56,980 nucleotides of DNA from Bacteroidales bacterium (GTDB lineage: Bacteria > Bacteroidota > Bacteroidia > Bacteroidales > JAQUTK01): contig JAQUTK010000024.1 of assembly GCA_028709785.1 (NCBI GenBank), positions 1-56,980 of the forward strand. The letters are read 5' to 3'. Both the position numbers and the translations under genes were made by a program. Below, piece after piece: positions 7,328 to 16,422 of the stretch (its first letter is position 1; the number at the start of each line of letters is the position of its first letter). Under the pieces are notes generated by a model, which saw only the letters and a program-made list of their open reading frames with translations, made no database searches and had not been told where the DNA came from.

Positions 7328-10300
7328 ATGGAAATCGGATCAAAGGAAATCATTACCCAGAAACGTTTACTGAATCTCTTCAGAAACGAACTGGGTTATA
7401 CCTATCTTGGCGATTGGTATGAGCGTGGTATCAATAGCAATATAGAAGAGGAGTATTTGCAAAAGTTTTTGAAAGGTTGTGGCCTATATTCTTCTATTGA
7501 GATTGACAGTGCTGTCAGTCAGTTGAAGCGTGAAGCCGGTAATGTTAATGCCGGACTTTATCATGCAAATAAGGCTGTGTACAATTTGCTTCGCTATGGG
7601 GCGAATGTGAGCGCTGAAGTTTCCGAAAACAAGAAATATGTTCATCTGATTGACTGGGCCAACCCTCTTGCCAATGATTTTTATGTAGCCGAAGAAGTAA
7701 CCATAAAAGGTCGGAATACCAAACGCCCTGATATTGTGATCTATGTAAATGGAATCGCGTTGGGTGTAATTGAACTGAAACGCAGTACTGTGTCAATTCA
7801 TCAGGGCATTCGTCAGAACTTGGATAATCAATCAGATGAGTTTATTCCTCAGTTCTTTACGACGATTCAGCTGCTTTTTGCCGGAAATGAAACTGAAGGA
7901 TTGCATTATGGTGCCATAAAAACGCCAGAGAAGTTTTGGTTGCGTTGGAAAGAGTATAATCCGGAAGTTGCAAATGAACTTGATCGTAGTACTTTGCAGA
8001 TGTTCAATAAAAAACGTTTTCTGGAGTTTATCCATGACTGTATTGTTTTTGACGGTGGAACAAAGAAAGTAGCTCGTCCCAATCAATATTTCGGATTACA
8101 GGCGGCACATCCTCGTGTGCGTAGCAAAGAAAGCGGTATAATCTGGCACTCACAGGGTTCGGGTAAAAGTCTTACCATGATCTGGCTGGCGAAGTGGATA
8201 CGTGAAAATATTCAGGATGCACGTGTGGTAATCATTACGGACAGAGATGAGCTTGACAAGCAGATAGAATCCGGGTTTAAGGGAGTGGATGAAAAAATTG
8301 TAAGAACCAAATCAGGTACTTCGCTTATTTCGAAGCTCAACGAGGCTAATCCCTGGCTTATGTGTACGCTTATTCATAAGTTTGGATACAGAGCGGAAGA
8401 TGAGATGCCTGAAGTAGGTAACAAGAAAGCTTCAATTTCCATCGAACAATACCTGTTGGAGGTTATGAAAAAGCTGCCACAAGGTTTTTCGCCAAAAGGA
8501 AATATTTATGCATTCATTGATGAGTGTCACCGAACACAAGGTGGAATGCTTCACGAAGCTATGAAAGCCATTATGGGCGAAAATGTGATGATGATCGGTT
8601 TTACAGGAACTCCTCTGCTAAAGACGGACAAAAAGAAATCCATTGAAGTCTTTGGCAGCATTATCCATTCTTATAAATTTGATGAGGCAGTGGCTGATCA
8701 CGTTATACTTGATCTCCGCTATGATCCTCGTGATGTGGAACAATATCTGGGTAATACGGATAAGATAGACGATTGGTTTGAGACGAAAACCAGCGGATTG
8801 TCTGCTGTTGCTAAGTCTCTGCTAAAAGAACGCTGGGCACGCATGGAAAAACTGTTTAGCAGCAAGGAACGGATGCAACGTATTGTTGCTGATATCTGTC
8901 AGGACATGGACACCAAAAGACAATTGCTTGGTGGTTACGGTAATGCCATGCTGGTATCTGACAGCATCTATCAGGCTTGTCGCTATTGGGAGTTGTTTCA
9001 GGATACCGACTTGAAAGGACATTGTGCTGTAGTTACAAGTTATGAAGCCAATGCAGCTGATATAAAAAATGAAGCTACCGGTGCTGGTGATACTGAAGAA
9101 AAAGTAAAATACGAAATAACCAAACGAATGATGGGCGATAAAACGCCTGATCAGTTTGAGGATTGGGCAAAAGATGAGTTTATTAAGCATCCTGCTACCA
9201 TGAAACTATTGATAGTGGTGGACAAACTGCTAACCGGTTTTGATGCACCATCGGCTACTTATCTCTACATCGATAAAAAGATGCGCGATCATAATCTGTT
9301 TCAAGCTATCTGCCGTGTAAATCGTGTGGATTCGGATGAAAAAGATTATGGCTATATTGTCGATTATCAGGATTTGTTTGGTTGCATCAAAAACGCAATA
9401 GAGGATTATACCTCTGAAGCGTTTGACGGTTATGAGAAAGAGGATGTGGAAAATTTGCTTACCAATCGTCTTGTCGAAGCAAGAAAAGGGCTGGAACAGG
9501 CTTTGCAGGCCGTGGTCTCTTTGTGTGAAGTTGTGGAGCCGCAAACTCGTGAAGGTTTCTTTGCTTATTTTGTATACAAGGAGATGACTCCTATTGAAGA
9601 ACAGTCAACCGAATGTCAATCCAATGCAGAAAAACGGGAGAAACTGTATAAACTGGTCGGTACATTAGTACGGCGATACATTGACCTTGCTAATGAAATG
9701 AAGCAGGCGGACTATAGCAAAGAGGAAGCGGCAGAGATTAAAAAGCAAGTGGATTATTACAATGATCTGAAAGATGAAATCAAACTGAAGAGTGGCGATG
9801 CACTAGATCTGAAGTTTTACGACCCGGCTATGCGTCAGCTAATCGACAACTATGTTCGTGCCAAAGATAGCGTTGAGATATTTAAACTTGAGGATATATC
9901 GTTTCTGGATCTTGTTGATAAAGAAGGCGAAAGTGCGATTGATAAACTGCCAGCAGATATCAAGGGAAATCAAAAATCTGTGGCAGAAACATTGGTGGCT
10001 AATATGCGTAAGATGATCATCAACGAACGCCCCAACAATCCAGCTTACTTTGATAAGATATCTGAAATGCTAAATCAGCTTTTGCAAGATCAAAAAGACG
10101 GTCGATTGCAGTATCAGGAATTGGTTAGTAGGCTTATCAACAAAATAAGGGAGGTCAGGGGAACAATAAAACCGGATTGTCCTGCTGTCATCAATACTCC
10201 CGGCAAACAGGCTCTTTACGACAATCTGGATAAAGATGTGGATCTTGCATTGAAAATTCACGAAACAGTGATAACGAATGCAAAAGATGATTGGAGAGAT

Positions 10301-10420
10301 AATGCTGTACCTGCCAAAAAGAAAAAGCTTTATAAAGCAATACGTAACGTTTTGCCCGATAAAGATGAAGAAAAAGTGAGCGAGATAATGAATATTATAT
10401 CAGCACAAAAGGAATATTGA
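7328..10420 (+). CDS. hsdR: type I restriction-modification system, endonuclease/translocase subunit HsdR
   Basis: ATP-driven DNA translocase and nuclease of the type I complex. In order: N-terminal PD-(D/E)xK nuclease domain with D135 (in RPDIV) and E149-L-K151; superfamily 2 helicase domain with Walker A GSGKS 277-281 and the DEAD-box-type motif DECH 398-401; the motif 'GFTGTPLL'; second RecA-like domain with 'DKLLTGFDAPSATYLYIDK' and 'QAICRVNRV'; then a long helical C-terminus that contacts HsdM/HsdS. Length 1030 is normal and every motif is intact, so the system looks active. The stop codon overlaps the ATG of the next gene by one base (TGATG), which implies translational coupling. Confidence 0.95.
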   Translation: MEIGSKEIITQKRLLNLFRNELGYTYLGDWYERGINSNIEEEYLQKFLKGCGLYSSIEIDSAVSQLKREAGNVNAGLYHANKAVYNLLRYGANVSAEVSENKKYVHLIDWANPLANDFYVAEEVTIKGRNTKRPDIVIYVNGIALGVIELKRSTVSIHQGIRQNLDNQSDEFIPQFFTTIQLLFAGNETEGLHYGAIKTPEKFWLRWKEYNPEVANELDRSTLQMFNKKRFLEFIHDCIVFDGGTKKVARPNQYFGLQAAHPRVRSKESGIIWHSQGSGKSLTMIWLAKWIRENIQDARVVIITDRDELDKQIESGFKGVDEKIVRTKSGTSLISKLNEANPWLMCTLIHKFGYRAEDEMPEVGNKKASISIEQYLLEVMKKLPQGFSPKGNIYAFIDECHRTQGGMLHEAMKAIMGENVMMIGFTGTPLLKTDKKKSIEVFGSIIHSYKFDEAVADHVILDLRYDPRDVEQYLGNTDKIDDWFETKTSGLSAVAKSLLKERWARMEKLFSSKERMQRIVADICQDMDTKRQLLGGYGNAMLVSDSIYQACRYWELFQDTDLKGHCAVVTSYEANAADIKNEATGAGDTEEKVKYEITKRMMGDKTPDQFEDWAKDEFIKHPATMKLLIVVDKLLTGFDAPSATYLYIDKKMRDHNLFQAICRVNRVDSDEKDYGYIVDYQDLFGCIKNAIEDYTSEAFDGYEKEDVENLLTNRLVEARKGLEQALQAVVSLCEVVEPQTREGFFAYFVYKEMTPIEEQSTECQSNAEKREKLYKLVGTLVRRYIDLANEMKQADYSKEEAAEIKKQVDYYNDLKDEIKLKSGDALDLKFYDPAMRQLIDNYVRAKDSVEIFKLEDISFLDLVDKEGESAIDKLPADIKGNQKSVAETLVANMRKMIINERPNNPAYFDKISEMLNQLLQDQKDGRLQYQELVSRLINKIREVRGTIKPDCPAVINTPGKQALYDNLDKDVDLALKIHETVITNAKDDWRDNAVPAKKKKLYKAIRNVLPDKDEEKVSEIMNIISAQKEY

Positions 10421-11115
10421 TGCAAGTCATTACTGTAAATAAGATCCCTGTTGAAGTAGAATGGAAAGAGATTAAGAACATACATCTTACTGTCTATCCA
10501 CCTGATGCCCGTGTGCACATTTCCGTGCCTATATCTATGACTGCCGATTCTGTCCGTCTGTATATCATTACAAAACTCGGATGGATAAGTAAACGTATCG
10601 AAATGATTAGAAATCAATCTCGTCAATCCAGTCGTGAATATGTGTCGGGAGAAAATCACTATTACAAAGGGGTGCGCTATCGGTTGAATGTAGTTACTCG
10701 CGATGCTCCTCCTGCTGTTGAAATAAAGGGTACCCGACATATCAATCTGTATGTACGTGAAGGTACATCATCAGAGAAGAGGGGTGAAGTGATTCGTGAA
10801 TGGTATCGTGCAGAACTAAAGGAGACTTTACCACCACTGGTTGTTAAATGGGAAGAAATTCTTCAGGTACATGCCGGAAACTGGGAAGTAAAACAAATGA
10901 AAACGCTGTGGGGTAGCTGCAATACGCGTACCAAACATATCCTGTTTAATCTGGAACTGATAAAAAAGCCGACACAATGTATTGAATATATTGTTGCGCA
11001 TGAAATGACTCATCTGGTTGAACGCTTACACAATTCGAAGTTCACCGCTCTTTTGGATCAACATATACCTAATTGGAGGCAGATAAAAGATGAATTAAAT
11101 GAGTTTGTGGTGTAA
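10420..11115 (+). CDS. YgjP-like (SprT/DUF45) zinc metalloprotease family protein
   Basis: The conserved core 'LWGSCNTRTKHILFNLELI' is followed by the zinc motif HEMTH at 194-198 and H204, the HExxH...H pattern of the YgjP/DUF45 family, whose members are predicted zinc-dependent hydrolases. Such genes often close type I restriction operons; the biochemical role is unknown, and processing of the restriction complex is only a guess. The true start is the ATG at 10420, overlapping the hsdR stop; a TTG one codon earlier is less likely. 231 residues is the usual length. Confidence 0.88.
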   Translation: MQVITVNKIPVEVEWKEIKNIHLTVYPPDARVHISVPISMTADSVRLYIITKLGWISKRIEMIRNQSRQSSREYVSGENHYYKGVRYRLNVVTRDAPPAVEIKGTRHINLYVREGTSSEKRGEVIREWYRAELKETLPPLVVKWEEILQVHAGNWEVKQMKTLWGSCNTRTKHILFNLELIKKPTQCIEYIVAHEMTHLVERLHNSKFTALLDQHIPNWRQIKDELNEFVV

Positions 11116-11363
11116 TAATCCCACTCACTTTTATTGTTTGTATTTCATGTTTTCGTAGTATGATTACGAAATAATTGAATAGAAATTACTTTTATCGAGT
11201 TTTGTCTGTAAAATCTAATTGAAAAGTGTACAGGTAATCGAAGTAAAAAAGAGTGATGGTTCTCCCTGCTCATGAGCAAAAGTGGAGGCATGGTTAAGAA
11301 AAAAACTAATCGTTCTGTGGGTTCAATGGTCTGTAATTGAAATATTCTGCTTATTATTGCATC

Positions 11364-12422
11364 ATGAACAGAGAACAGAAAATAGTATCCCTCTTATCTC
11401 AATTCAAAGAATTGGGAATAGATCAACAGATAGACTACAATAAATTCTATCTCTATTCGCTTATCACGCACTCCACTGCAATTGAAGGTTCCACAGTAAC
11501 CGAAATTGAAAATCAGCTTTTGTTTGATGAGGGTATCACTGCAAAAGGACGTTCTATGGCAGAACAGTTGATGAACTTAGATCTGAAGGCTGCTTATGAA
11601 CAAAGTGTTACCTTGGCTATTAATCACACTGACATTACTGTTGAGATGCTTAAAATGCTCTCTTCGGTGGTGATGAAGAATACCGGAACTTCATACAATA
11701 CAGCTCTTGGAACTTTCTCTTCAGCAAATGGCGACTTACGATTGCTTAATGTTTCGGCAGGCGTGGGAGGACGTTCATATATGAATTATGCAAAAGTTCC
11801 CATGAAATTATCGGAACTATGCGAAAACATAAATAATAGGCGTAAGGCGTTGACTAAAGCTGATATACTGGATTGTTACAGATTGAGTTTTGATGCTCAC
11901 TACCAATTGGTAACTATTCACCCTTGGGCTGATGGCAATGGCAGGATGTCTCGCCTACTGATGAGTCAGATACAATTTGAGTTTGGCATAATACCAACAA
12001 ACATAGATAAAAATCGCAAAGCCGAATATATTGAGGCTCTTCTTGCGACTCGTGAGAGCGAAGATCTTGACGTGTTCCGTAATTTTATGTTTGATGAACA
12101 TATTCGTAATTTAGAGCAATTAATTAGCAATTACCAAACTTCTATTGCAGATGTCTACATTGGTGATCATGCTAAATCATCCGCAGTTGATGGATTAAAT
12201 GATGGATTAAATGATGGATTAAAATTATCAGAAAGATTGAAAAACATCATTGCCATTGTTGAAGAGAACCCGATCATCACCGTTGGTGAGATTGCAAATA
12301 GACTTCAAGTAAGTAAACCGACCATAGAACGGGAAATTGCGTTCTTAAAGACGAAGAACATACTGCTTCGTATTGACTCAAAGAAAGCAGGATCATGGAA
12401 GATAAACAGAGACGGATATTGA
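11364..12422 (+). CDS. Fic family protein (AMP transferase) with C-terminal winged helix
   Basis: Fic-domain enzymes transfer AMP or related groups onto target proteins. The active-site motif HPWADGNGRMSR is at 186-197, with catalytic H186. Near the N-terminus 'STAIEGSTVT' matches the [S/T]xxxE[G/N] inhibitory motif, so this is a self-inhibited class II type. A C-terminal HTH (TVGEIANRLQVSKPTIERE) could bind DNA or a partner. Between the two is a tandem repeat DGLN-DGLN-DGLK, encoded by three 12-base units at 12189-12224. I chose ATG 11364 (MNREQKIVSLL) over a TTG nine codons upstream. It lies 248 bases after the restriction operon, in the same direction. The last 22 bases of the gene belong to the duplicated segment described at 12401, so its extreme C-terminus may have been changed by that event. 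Confidence 0.88.
   Translation: MNREQKIVSLLSQFKELGIDQQIDYNKFYLYSLITHSTAIEGSTVTEIENQLLFDEGITAKGRSMAEQLMNLDLKAAYEQSVTLAINHTDITVEMLKMLSSVVMKNTGTSYNTALGTFSSANGDLRLLNVSAGVGGRSYMNYAKVPMKLSELCENINNRRKALTKADILDCYRLSFDAHYQLVTIHPWADGNGRMSRLLMSQIQFEFGIIPTNIDKNRKAEYIEALLATRESEDLDVFRNFMFDEHIRNLEQLISNYQTSIADVYIGDHAKSSAVDGLNDGLNDGLKLSERLKNIIAIVEENPIITVGEIANRLQVSKPTIEREIAFLKTKNILLRIDSKKAGSWKINRDGY
12189..12224 (+). repeat. three tandem 12-base units in the Fic gene
   Basis: gatggattaaat, gatggattaaat, gatggattaaaa. Each codes DGLN or DGLK. Units of 12 bases change linker length without changing frame. Confidence 0.9.
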
Positions 12423-12444
12423 AACCATATTAAAAGAGACTTAA

Positions 12445-12537
12445 ATGATTATTCAGAAATTACATATTAATAGGGCCAATTACTCAGATTCGGATATTCT
12501 TACTGAGATTGCATTCTTAGCGAAATACCAATTCTAG
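12445..12537 (+). pseudogene. 5' fragment of a GNAT acetyltransferase gene
   Basis: The first 27 codons (MIIQKLHINRANYSDSDILT and onward to LAK) match the start of the intact gene at 15199 with only a few changes, then the frame runs out at a TAG after three unrelated codons. The upstream leader is also duplicated. It encodes only the first strand and helix and cannot be an enzyme. Confidence 0.85.
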
Positions 12538-12561
12538 TATAGAAGAATTAATTAAAGAAAA

Positions 12562-12936
12562 ATGAAACTACTCGGAAATATTATTTGGTTGATCTTTGGC
12601 GGAATTTTTATTGCTGCCGAATATGTAGTATCGAGTTTAGCCCTGATGGTAACCATTGTGGGTATTCCTTTCGCGCTTCAAACCTTGAAACTGGCCCTGC
12701 TTGCATTGTGGCCTTTTGGCAGCGTCGTTAGACCTTCAGCGGGCAACCCAGGCTGCCTTTCCACGATTATGAACGTGATATGGTTCTTTATAGGTGGCAT
12801 TTGGATAGCATTGACGCATTTCGCCTTCGGCATTTTGTTTGCTATCACCATTATCGGATTGCCATTTGCCCTGCAGCATTTTAAACTAGCCGGACTGGCG
12901 CTAACACCTTTTGGAAGAGAAATTATTTCAAAATAA
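12562..12936 (+). CDS. yccF: YccF-domain inner-membrane protein, copy 1
   Basis: 124 residues with two repeated YccF units: 'LLGNIIWLIFGGIF..IVGIPFALQTLKLALLALWPFG' and 'IMNVIWFFIGGIW..IIGLPFALQHFKLAGLALTPFG'. Each unit has membrane-spanning hydrophobic stretches and the I-G-[IL]-P-F motif. The family is an inner-membrane protein of unknown function. Copy 2 at 17245 differs at only 5 of 124 residues, and the two DNA copies are also close, pointing to recent duplication. The stop codon is followed directly by an ATG (TAAATG) in both copies; here that ATG opens a 36-codon hydrophobic frame only. Confidence 0.88.
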   Translation: MKLLGNIIWLIFGGIFIAAEYVVSSLALMVTIVGIPFALQTLKLALLALWPFGSVVRPSAGNPGCLSTIMNVIWFFIGGIWIALTHFAFGILFAITIIGLPFALQHFKLAGLALTPFGREIISK

Positions 12937-13279
12937 ATGAGAAACAACGATCTAAATCACTTCTACCCATTGAGCGGAAACCGTTGGAGCATTGTCATTT
13001 CAGTGAGTATCTTCATTTCTCTTTTCCTATATTCTTCCCCATTTTGATTAAACTAATCTATTCTCCTATTCAGCGATGCGATTAGGCGATTGAGCATTTA
13101 TAAATTGTCTATGGTTTTACAATGAGCTTATTTTGACTCGAAATAATGTTTAACTTTAAAAATCAAGACAATGAAAAGAAATTTCAGTAGTGCCATCGTT
13201 CTCACCATCGATGATTTTCCAAAGAATGCCGGGAATGTTTACTCAAGAGTTTTAATAAGAACAATCTAAATTTGAAATT
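12937..13279 (+). other. 343-base gap with two very short open frames
   Basis: An ATG touching the yccF stop opens a 36-codon frame (12937-13047) with a hydrophobic middle (SIVISVSIFISLFLYSS). A 32-codon frame at 13171-13269 starts MKRNFSSAIVLTIDD and ends 10 bases before the kinase gene. Neither is recognised; both could be remnants. A weak promoter-like pair (TTTG 13132-13135, TAACTTTA 13151-13158) has too short a spacer. Confidence 0.3.
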
Positions 13280-14338
13280 ATGAAAACGCAGGGTCTAAAA
13301 GATTTGTATTTACCCCAATTAATTGCCAGACATGTAAAGTTTTTACTCTTTTGTGCCGCATTTACACCAATTTGGGGAATGATAATCAACGCTGAACTGA
13401 ATAAAGATTTCCTTTTCAGTACTTTTGTTGTAATGCTAATAACCATAGAACTTGTTTACCTGGTATCTGAGAAAATCTTAAAAATAAATATCCGTTCAGG
13501 AAAGAAGGAGATTACAAGGACAGATATTACCCGAATGTATCTTATTCGTTTGGTGCTATTTTATATTGTATCTATTGCACTGACAAACCTGATTGTCATA
13601 CTGTATTTATATTTATTTCATTTAATAGGAGGATATGATATTCCATCCCTTTCATGGTTCTTATTGACTTCACAAAACATATTAAAAGTGACTGCAATAG
13701 GGTTTTTGTTTGCTACACCAATATTCTTCTTTGTGCCCTGGCAACAGTCATTGAAAAGAGAGTTTGAACTGCGGGAACAAAATCTTATTTTTCAGAATGA
13801 GACTTTAAAAAGCCAGGTAAATCCCCACTTTTTATTTAATAGTCTGAATACATTAGCTTCGCTGGTTAATACAGATGCTGAAAAGGCCAGTCAGTTCATC
13901 AGTAAGTTATCCCTTATGTACCGTTATATTCTGGATAATAGCCAAAAAGTTAAAGTCCCTCTTAAAGACGAATTGGCATTTATCGAGGATTATTTTTACC
14001 TCCATGAGGCACGTAGTAAAGGGAAAATACTCCTTAGCATCAATATTAAAGAAAGCAATTATGAATATGAAATTTTACCCGTATCTTTACAAGTCTTGAT
14101 TGAGAATGCTATAAAACACAACATGGCTACGATCGAAAAGCCATTGAGAATAGTTGTTTACATGGAGGAACAGCAAATCGTGGTAAAAAATAATCTTCAA
14201 AAAATGGCTACTCAAGTGGTTTCAACAAAAATAGGATTAAATAACCTGAACGAAAGGGTTCGCCTAATAACCGGAAAAGAAATCACTATTGAAGAAACTA
14301 CCAATGATTATTTGGTCAAAATACCTTTACTGTCATGA
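13280..14338 (+). CDS. LytS/YehU-type membrane sensor histidine kinase
   Basis: The N-terminal half has about four hydrophobic membrane segments (residues about 20-40, 48-64, 88-112 and 130-155). After a short coiled linker comes the His_kinase family core 'KSQVNPHFLFNSLNTLASL' with the phospho-acceptor H183, then a GHKL ATPase domain with 'VLIENAIKHN' as N box and 'GIGLNNLNERV'-like end (IGLNNLNERVRLI). No extracellular sensor domain is present, so the signal is probably sensed in or near the membrane. The gene overlaps the following response regulator by four bases (ATGA), a classic two-component pair. Confidence 0.9.
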   Translation: MKTQGLKDLYLPQLIARHVKFLLFCAAFTPIWGMIINAELNKDFLFSTFVVMLITIELVYLVSEKILKINIRSGKKEITRTDITRMYLIRLVLFYIVSIALTNLIVILYLYLFHLIGGYDIPSLSWFLLTSQNILKVTAIGFLFATPIFFFVPWQQSLKREFELREQNLIFQNETLKSQVNPHFLFNSLNTLASLVNTDAEKASQFISKLSLMYRYILDNSQKVKVPLKDELAFIEDYFYLHEARSKGKILLSINIKESNYEYEILPVSLQVLIENAIKHNMATIEKPLRIVVYMEEQQIVVKNNLQKMATQVVSTKIGLNNLNERVRLITGKEITIEETTNDYLVKIPLLS

Positions 14339-15090
14339 ACATACTTCTCGTTGAAAATGAAAAGCCTGCTATTTCCGGCCTTAGCAGGCTTTTAAAAAAG
14401 ATTGATATTGCTATCAATATTGTAGGAACAACTGAATCGGTCGAAGCAACCATTAACTGGATTCAAAGCAATCCTTCTCCCGATTTAATATTTATGGATA
14501 TTCAGCTTGATGATGGCCTGTGTTTTGAGATCTTTGAAACTATCAAGTTGGATGTTCCCATTATATTTACTACCGCATACGACCAATACATGCTTTCTGC
14601 ATTTAAAGTGAATAGTGTTGATTACCTGCTGAAACCCATTGAAGAAATCCCCTTGATGAATGCTATTGAAAAATTCAAAACCATTCATTATCAAAAAGCA
14701 ATCAGCAATAATCTCTTTTCTCAACTATCTAAAGAATTAAATATCGGCTTCAAATCCCGGTTCCTTATAAAAGTAGGAGTACACTATAAGTCAATACCAA
14801 CGAATGAGATTGCCTGTTTTTATATTCTTGACCGAGCCATATTTGTCAGAACATTTTCTGATCAAGATTATTCACTCGATTATTCGCTGGATTATTTACA
14901 AAAAACAATTGACCCTGATCAGTTCTTCAGAATCAACAGAAATTGTATTATCAATATTAATGCGATTAGTGATATACTAAGCTATTCGTCAAGCAGGCTG
15001 AATATTAAATTAAATAGCAAGAAGCCCATTGATGATTTAACAGTAAGTAAAGATAAAGTGAGTAGTTTTAAAAAGTGGATAGACAAATAA
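14335..15090 (+). CDS. LytTR-family response regulator
   Basis: Receiver domain 1-120 with phospho-acceptor D55 (in FMDIQ), the switch Thr in 'IIFTTAYDQYML' and the conserved Lys in 'YLLKPI'. The C-terminal LytTR DNA-binding domain covers about 145-248 ('RFFRINRNCIININAI'-type core; F-F-R-I-N-R-N near 205). The acidic pocket near the N-terminus reads E7-N8-E9, where the family normally has E-D-E, so Mg binding may be altered. A small internal repeat SLDYSLDY lies in the LytTR part. Its partner is the kinase upstream; targets are unknown, but the promoter of the next gene is only about 50 bases downstream. Confidence 0.9.
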   Translation: MNILLVENEKPAISGLSRLLKKIDIAINIVGTTESVEATINWIQSNPSPDLIFMDIQLDDGLCFEIFETIKLDVPIIFTTAYDQYMLSAFKVNSVDYLLKPIEEIPLMNAIEKFKTIHYQKAISNNLFSQLSKELNIGFKSRFLIKVGVHYKSIPTNEIACFYILDRAIFVRTFSDQDYSLDYSLDYLQKTIDPDQFFRINRNCIININAISDILSYSSSRLNIKLNSKKPIDDLTVSKDKVSSFKKWIDK

Positions 15091-15139
15091 TATTATTAAT
15101 TCAATACTCTTTGTATCCCAATAATTCAGACAAAGAATG

Positions 15140-15147
15140 TATCTTTG
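15140..15147 (+). promoter_or_regulatory. -7 element upstream of the GNAT gene
   Basis: TATCTTTG matches TAnnTTTG, 51 bases before the ATG. A TTTG at 15110-15113 is farther away (26 bases) than usual. This element lies just outside the duplicated segment, so the fragment at 12445 lacks it. Confidence 0.35.
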
Positions 15148-15198
15148 TTAATCTGATTAACAGAGACGGCTATGGAAACCATGTTAAAAGAGACTTAA

Positions 15199-15693
15199 AT
15201 GATTATTCAGAAAATACATATTAATAGGGCAAATTACACAGATTCCGATATTCTTACTGAGATTGCATTCTTTGCGAAAAGACATTGGAACTATCCTGAC
15301 GAGTATTATGAAATTTGGAAAGATGAACTAACAGTAACTAAGAAATATATAAAACAAAACATTGTATTTAAGGCAATATATGAGGAATTGATTGTTGGCT
15401 TTTATTCTATTGTAGAGAATAAATCTGATTTTTATTCCGGGGAAATATTAGTGCAAAAAGGATTCTGGTTAGAACATATATTTATTAGACCTGAATATCA
15501 TCGATTTGGAATTGGAACAAAATTGATAAATCATGCAAAACTTATTTCTGAAGTAACCGGGATCCAGAATTTATTAATCTTTGTTGACCCAAATGCCAAA
15601 GGATTTTACGATAGAATTGGTGCTGAATTCTTGTATGACTCAAAATCATCAATTCCAGAAAGATTGATACCTGTTTATAACTTGAAAATATAA
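15199..15693 (+). CDS. GNAT family N-acetyltransferase
   Basis: 164 residues. Acetyl-CoA-binding motif A is seen as 'LEHIFIRPEYHRFGIGTKLI' with the R/Q-x-x-G-x-G/A loop HRFGIG, followed by motif B 'IFVDPNAKGFYDRIGAEFL'. This fits a single-domain GNAT enzyme that acetylates an amine of a small molecule or protein; the substrate cannot be told. A truncated copy of its first 27 codons occurs at 12445. Confidence 0.85.
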   Translation: MIIQKIHINRANYTDSDILTEIAFFAKRHWNYPDEYYEIWKDELTVTKKYIKQNIVFKAIYEELIVGFYSIVENKSDFYSGEILVQKGFWLEHIFIRPEYHRFGIGTKLINHAKLISEVTGIQNLLIFVDPNAKGFYDRIGAEFLYDSKSSIPERLIPVYNLKI

Positions 15694-15819
15694 TGGATTA
15701 CGATTCATATAAATCAAAAAGTAGCATGAACAGCCAACGCATAACAAAATGTGTATTTCATGGAGGTTTTTCTGCAAAATTTCACCCTTTAAATCCCGCA
15801 ATAACAATAAAGTAAACGA

Positions 15820-16383
15820 ATGAAAATGAAAAGAATATTATTGATCGCTCTGACAATATTTACTCTGTCCACTTACGGACAAGACAAGTATAATTACGTT
15901 CACTTCAACAAATTGACAGAAATTGTCGGAACAGAATATGTAATTGCTTCGATTGAACATTATGGTAAAATCCTTAAAACGAAAAGTACCTACCTTTTAT
16001 TCATAAATTCAAAGACTGGCGAAACAAATCAAGTTGATTTCCCAATAGACTCACGGACTGAAAAGCTTGAACAAATTAAAATTGACAGTTTAGGAATAAA
16101 TTTAATCATCGTTTCAGCTAAGACAGTTGATCTTGATGGAAAAACTGGAATTGGATGGAATGACCCTACACAAATCATAATTTTATCCCCAGACGGTAAA
16201 GAAAAAACTCAACTAACCGGGAATAATTTTTTTGTTAGAACTTGGATTGTTAATAAGTTGACAGGAAATATTGTAGTTGCGGGTCATAACGATACAAATA
16301 ATAATAATAAATACGATAAGACTGACAAAAGTGAAATACATGTGTATGACTTAAAAACGCTGAAATTGATACATAAGATATAA
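15820..16383 (+). CDS. secreted protein of unknown function
   Basis: Signal peptide MKMKRILLIALTIFTLSTYG followed by QDK; the product is likely periplasmic or exported. The rest (about 165 residues) is rich in beta-strand patterns, with 'LLFINSKTGETNQVDF' and 'IIILSPDGKEKTQLTG' reading like propeller-type blades. Near the C-terminus DTNNNNKYDKTD looks like a calcium-binding EF-hand/dockerin-type loop (D-x-N-x-N-x-x-x-D). I do not recognise the family. Start could be either ATG 15820 or 15826. Confidence 0.6.
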   Translation: MKMKRILLIALTIFTLSTYGQDKYNYVHFNKLTEIVGTEYVIASIEHYGKILKTKSTYLLFINSKTGETNQVDFPIDSRTEKLEQIKIDSLGINLIIVSAKTVDLDGKTGIGWNDPTQIIILSPDGKEKTQLTGNNFFVRTWIVNKLTGNIVVAGHNDTNNNNKYDKTDKSEIHVYDLKTLKLIHKI

Positions 16384-16422
16384 TAAAAGCCGATCACATA
16401 ACAATGTAATAATTCTAAGACA

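Larger units (their letters stand above)
12401..12936 (+). repeat. shortened duplicate of the 15155-17619 segment
   Basis: 12401-12525 aligns base for base with 15155-15279 (constant offset 2754, few mismatches), and 12562-12936 aligns with 17245-17619. The material between (most of the GNAT gene and two secreted-protein genes) is absent here, so this copy looks like a duplication that suffered an internal deletion. Confidence 0.8.

Noticed and set aside
8822..9190. Minus-strand frames inside hsdR
   Set aside because: Shadows of the real gene, which has intact helicase and nuclease motifs on the plus strand.
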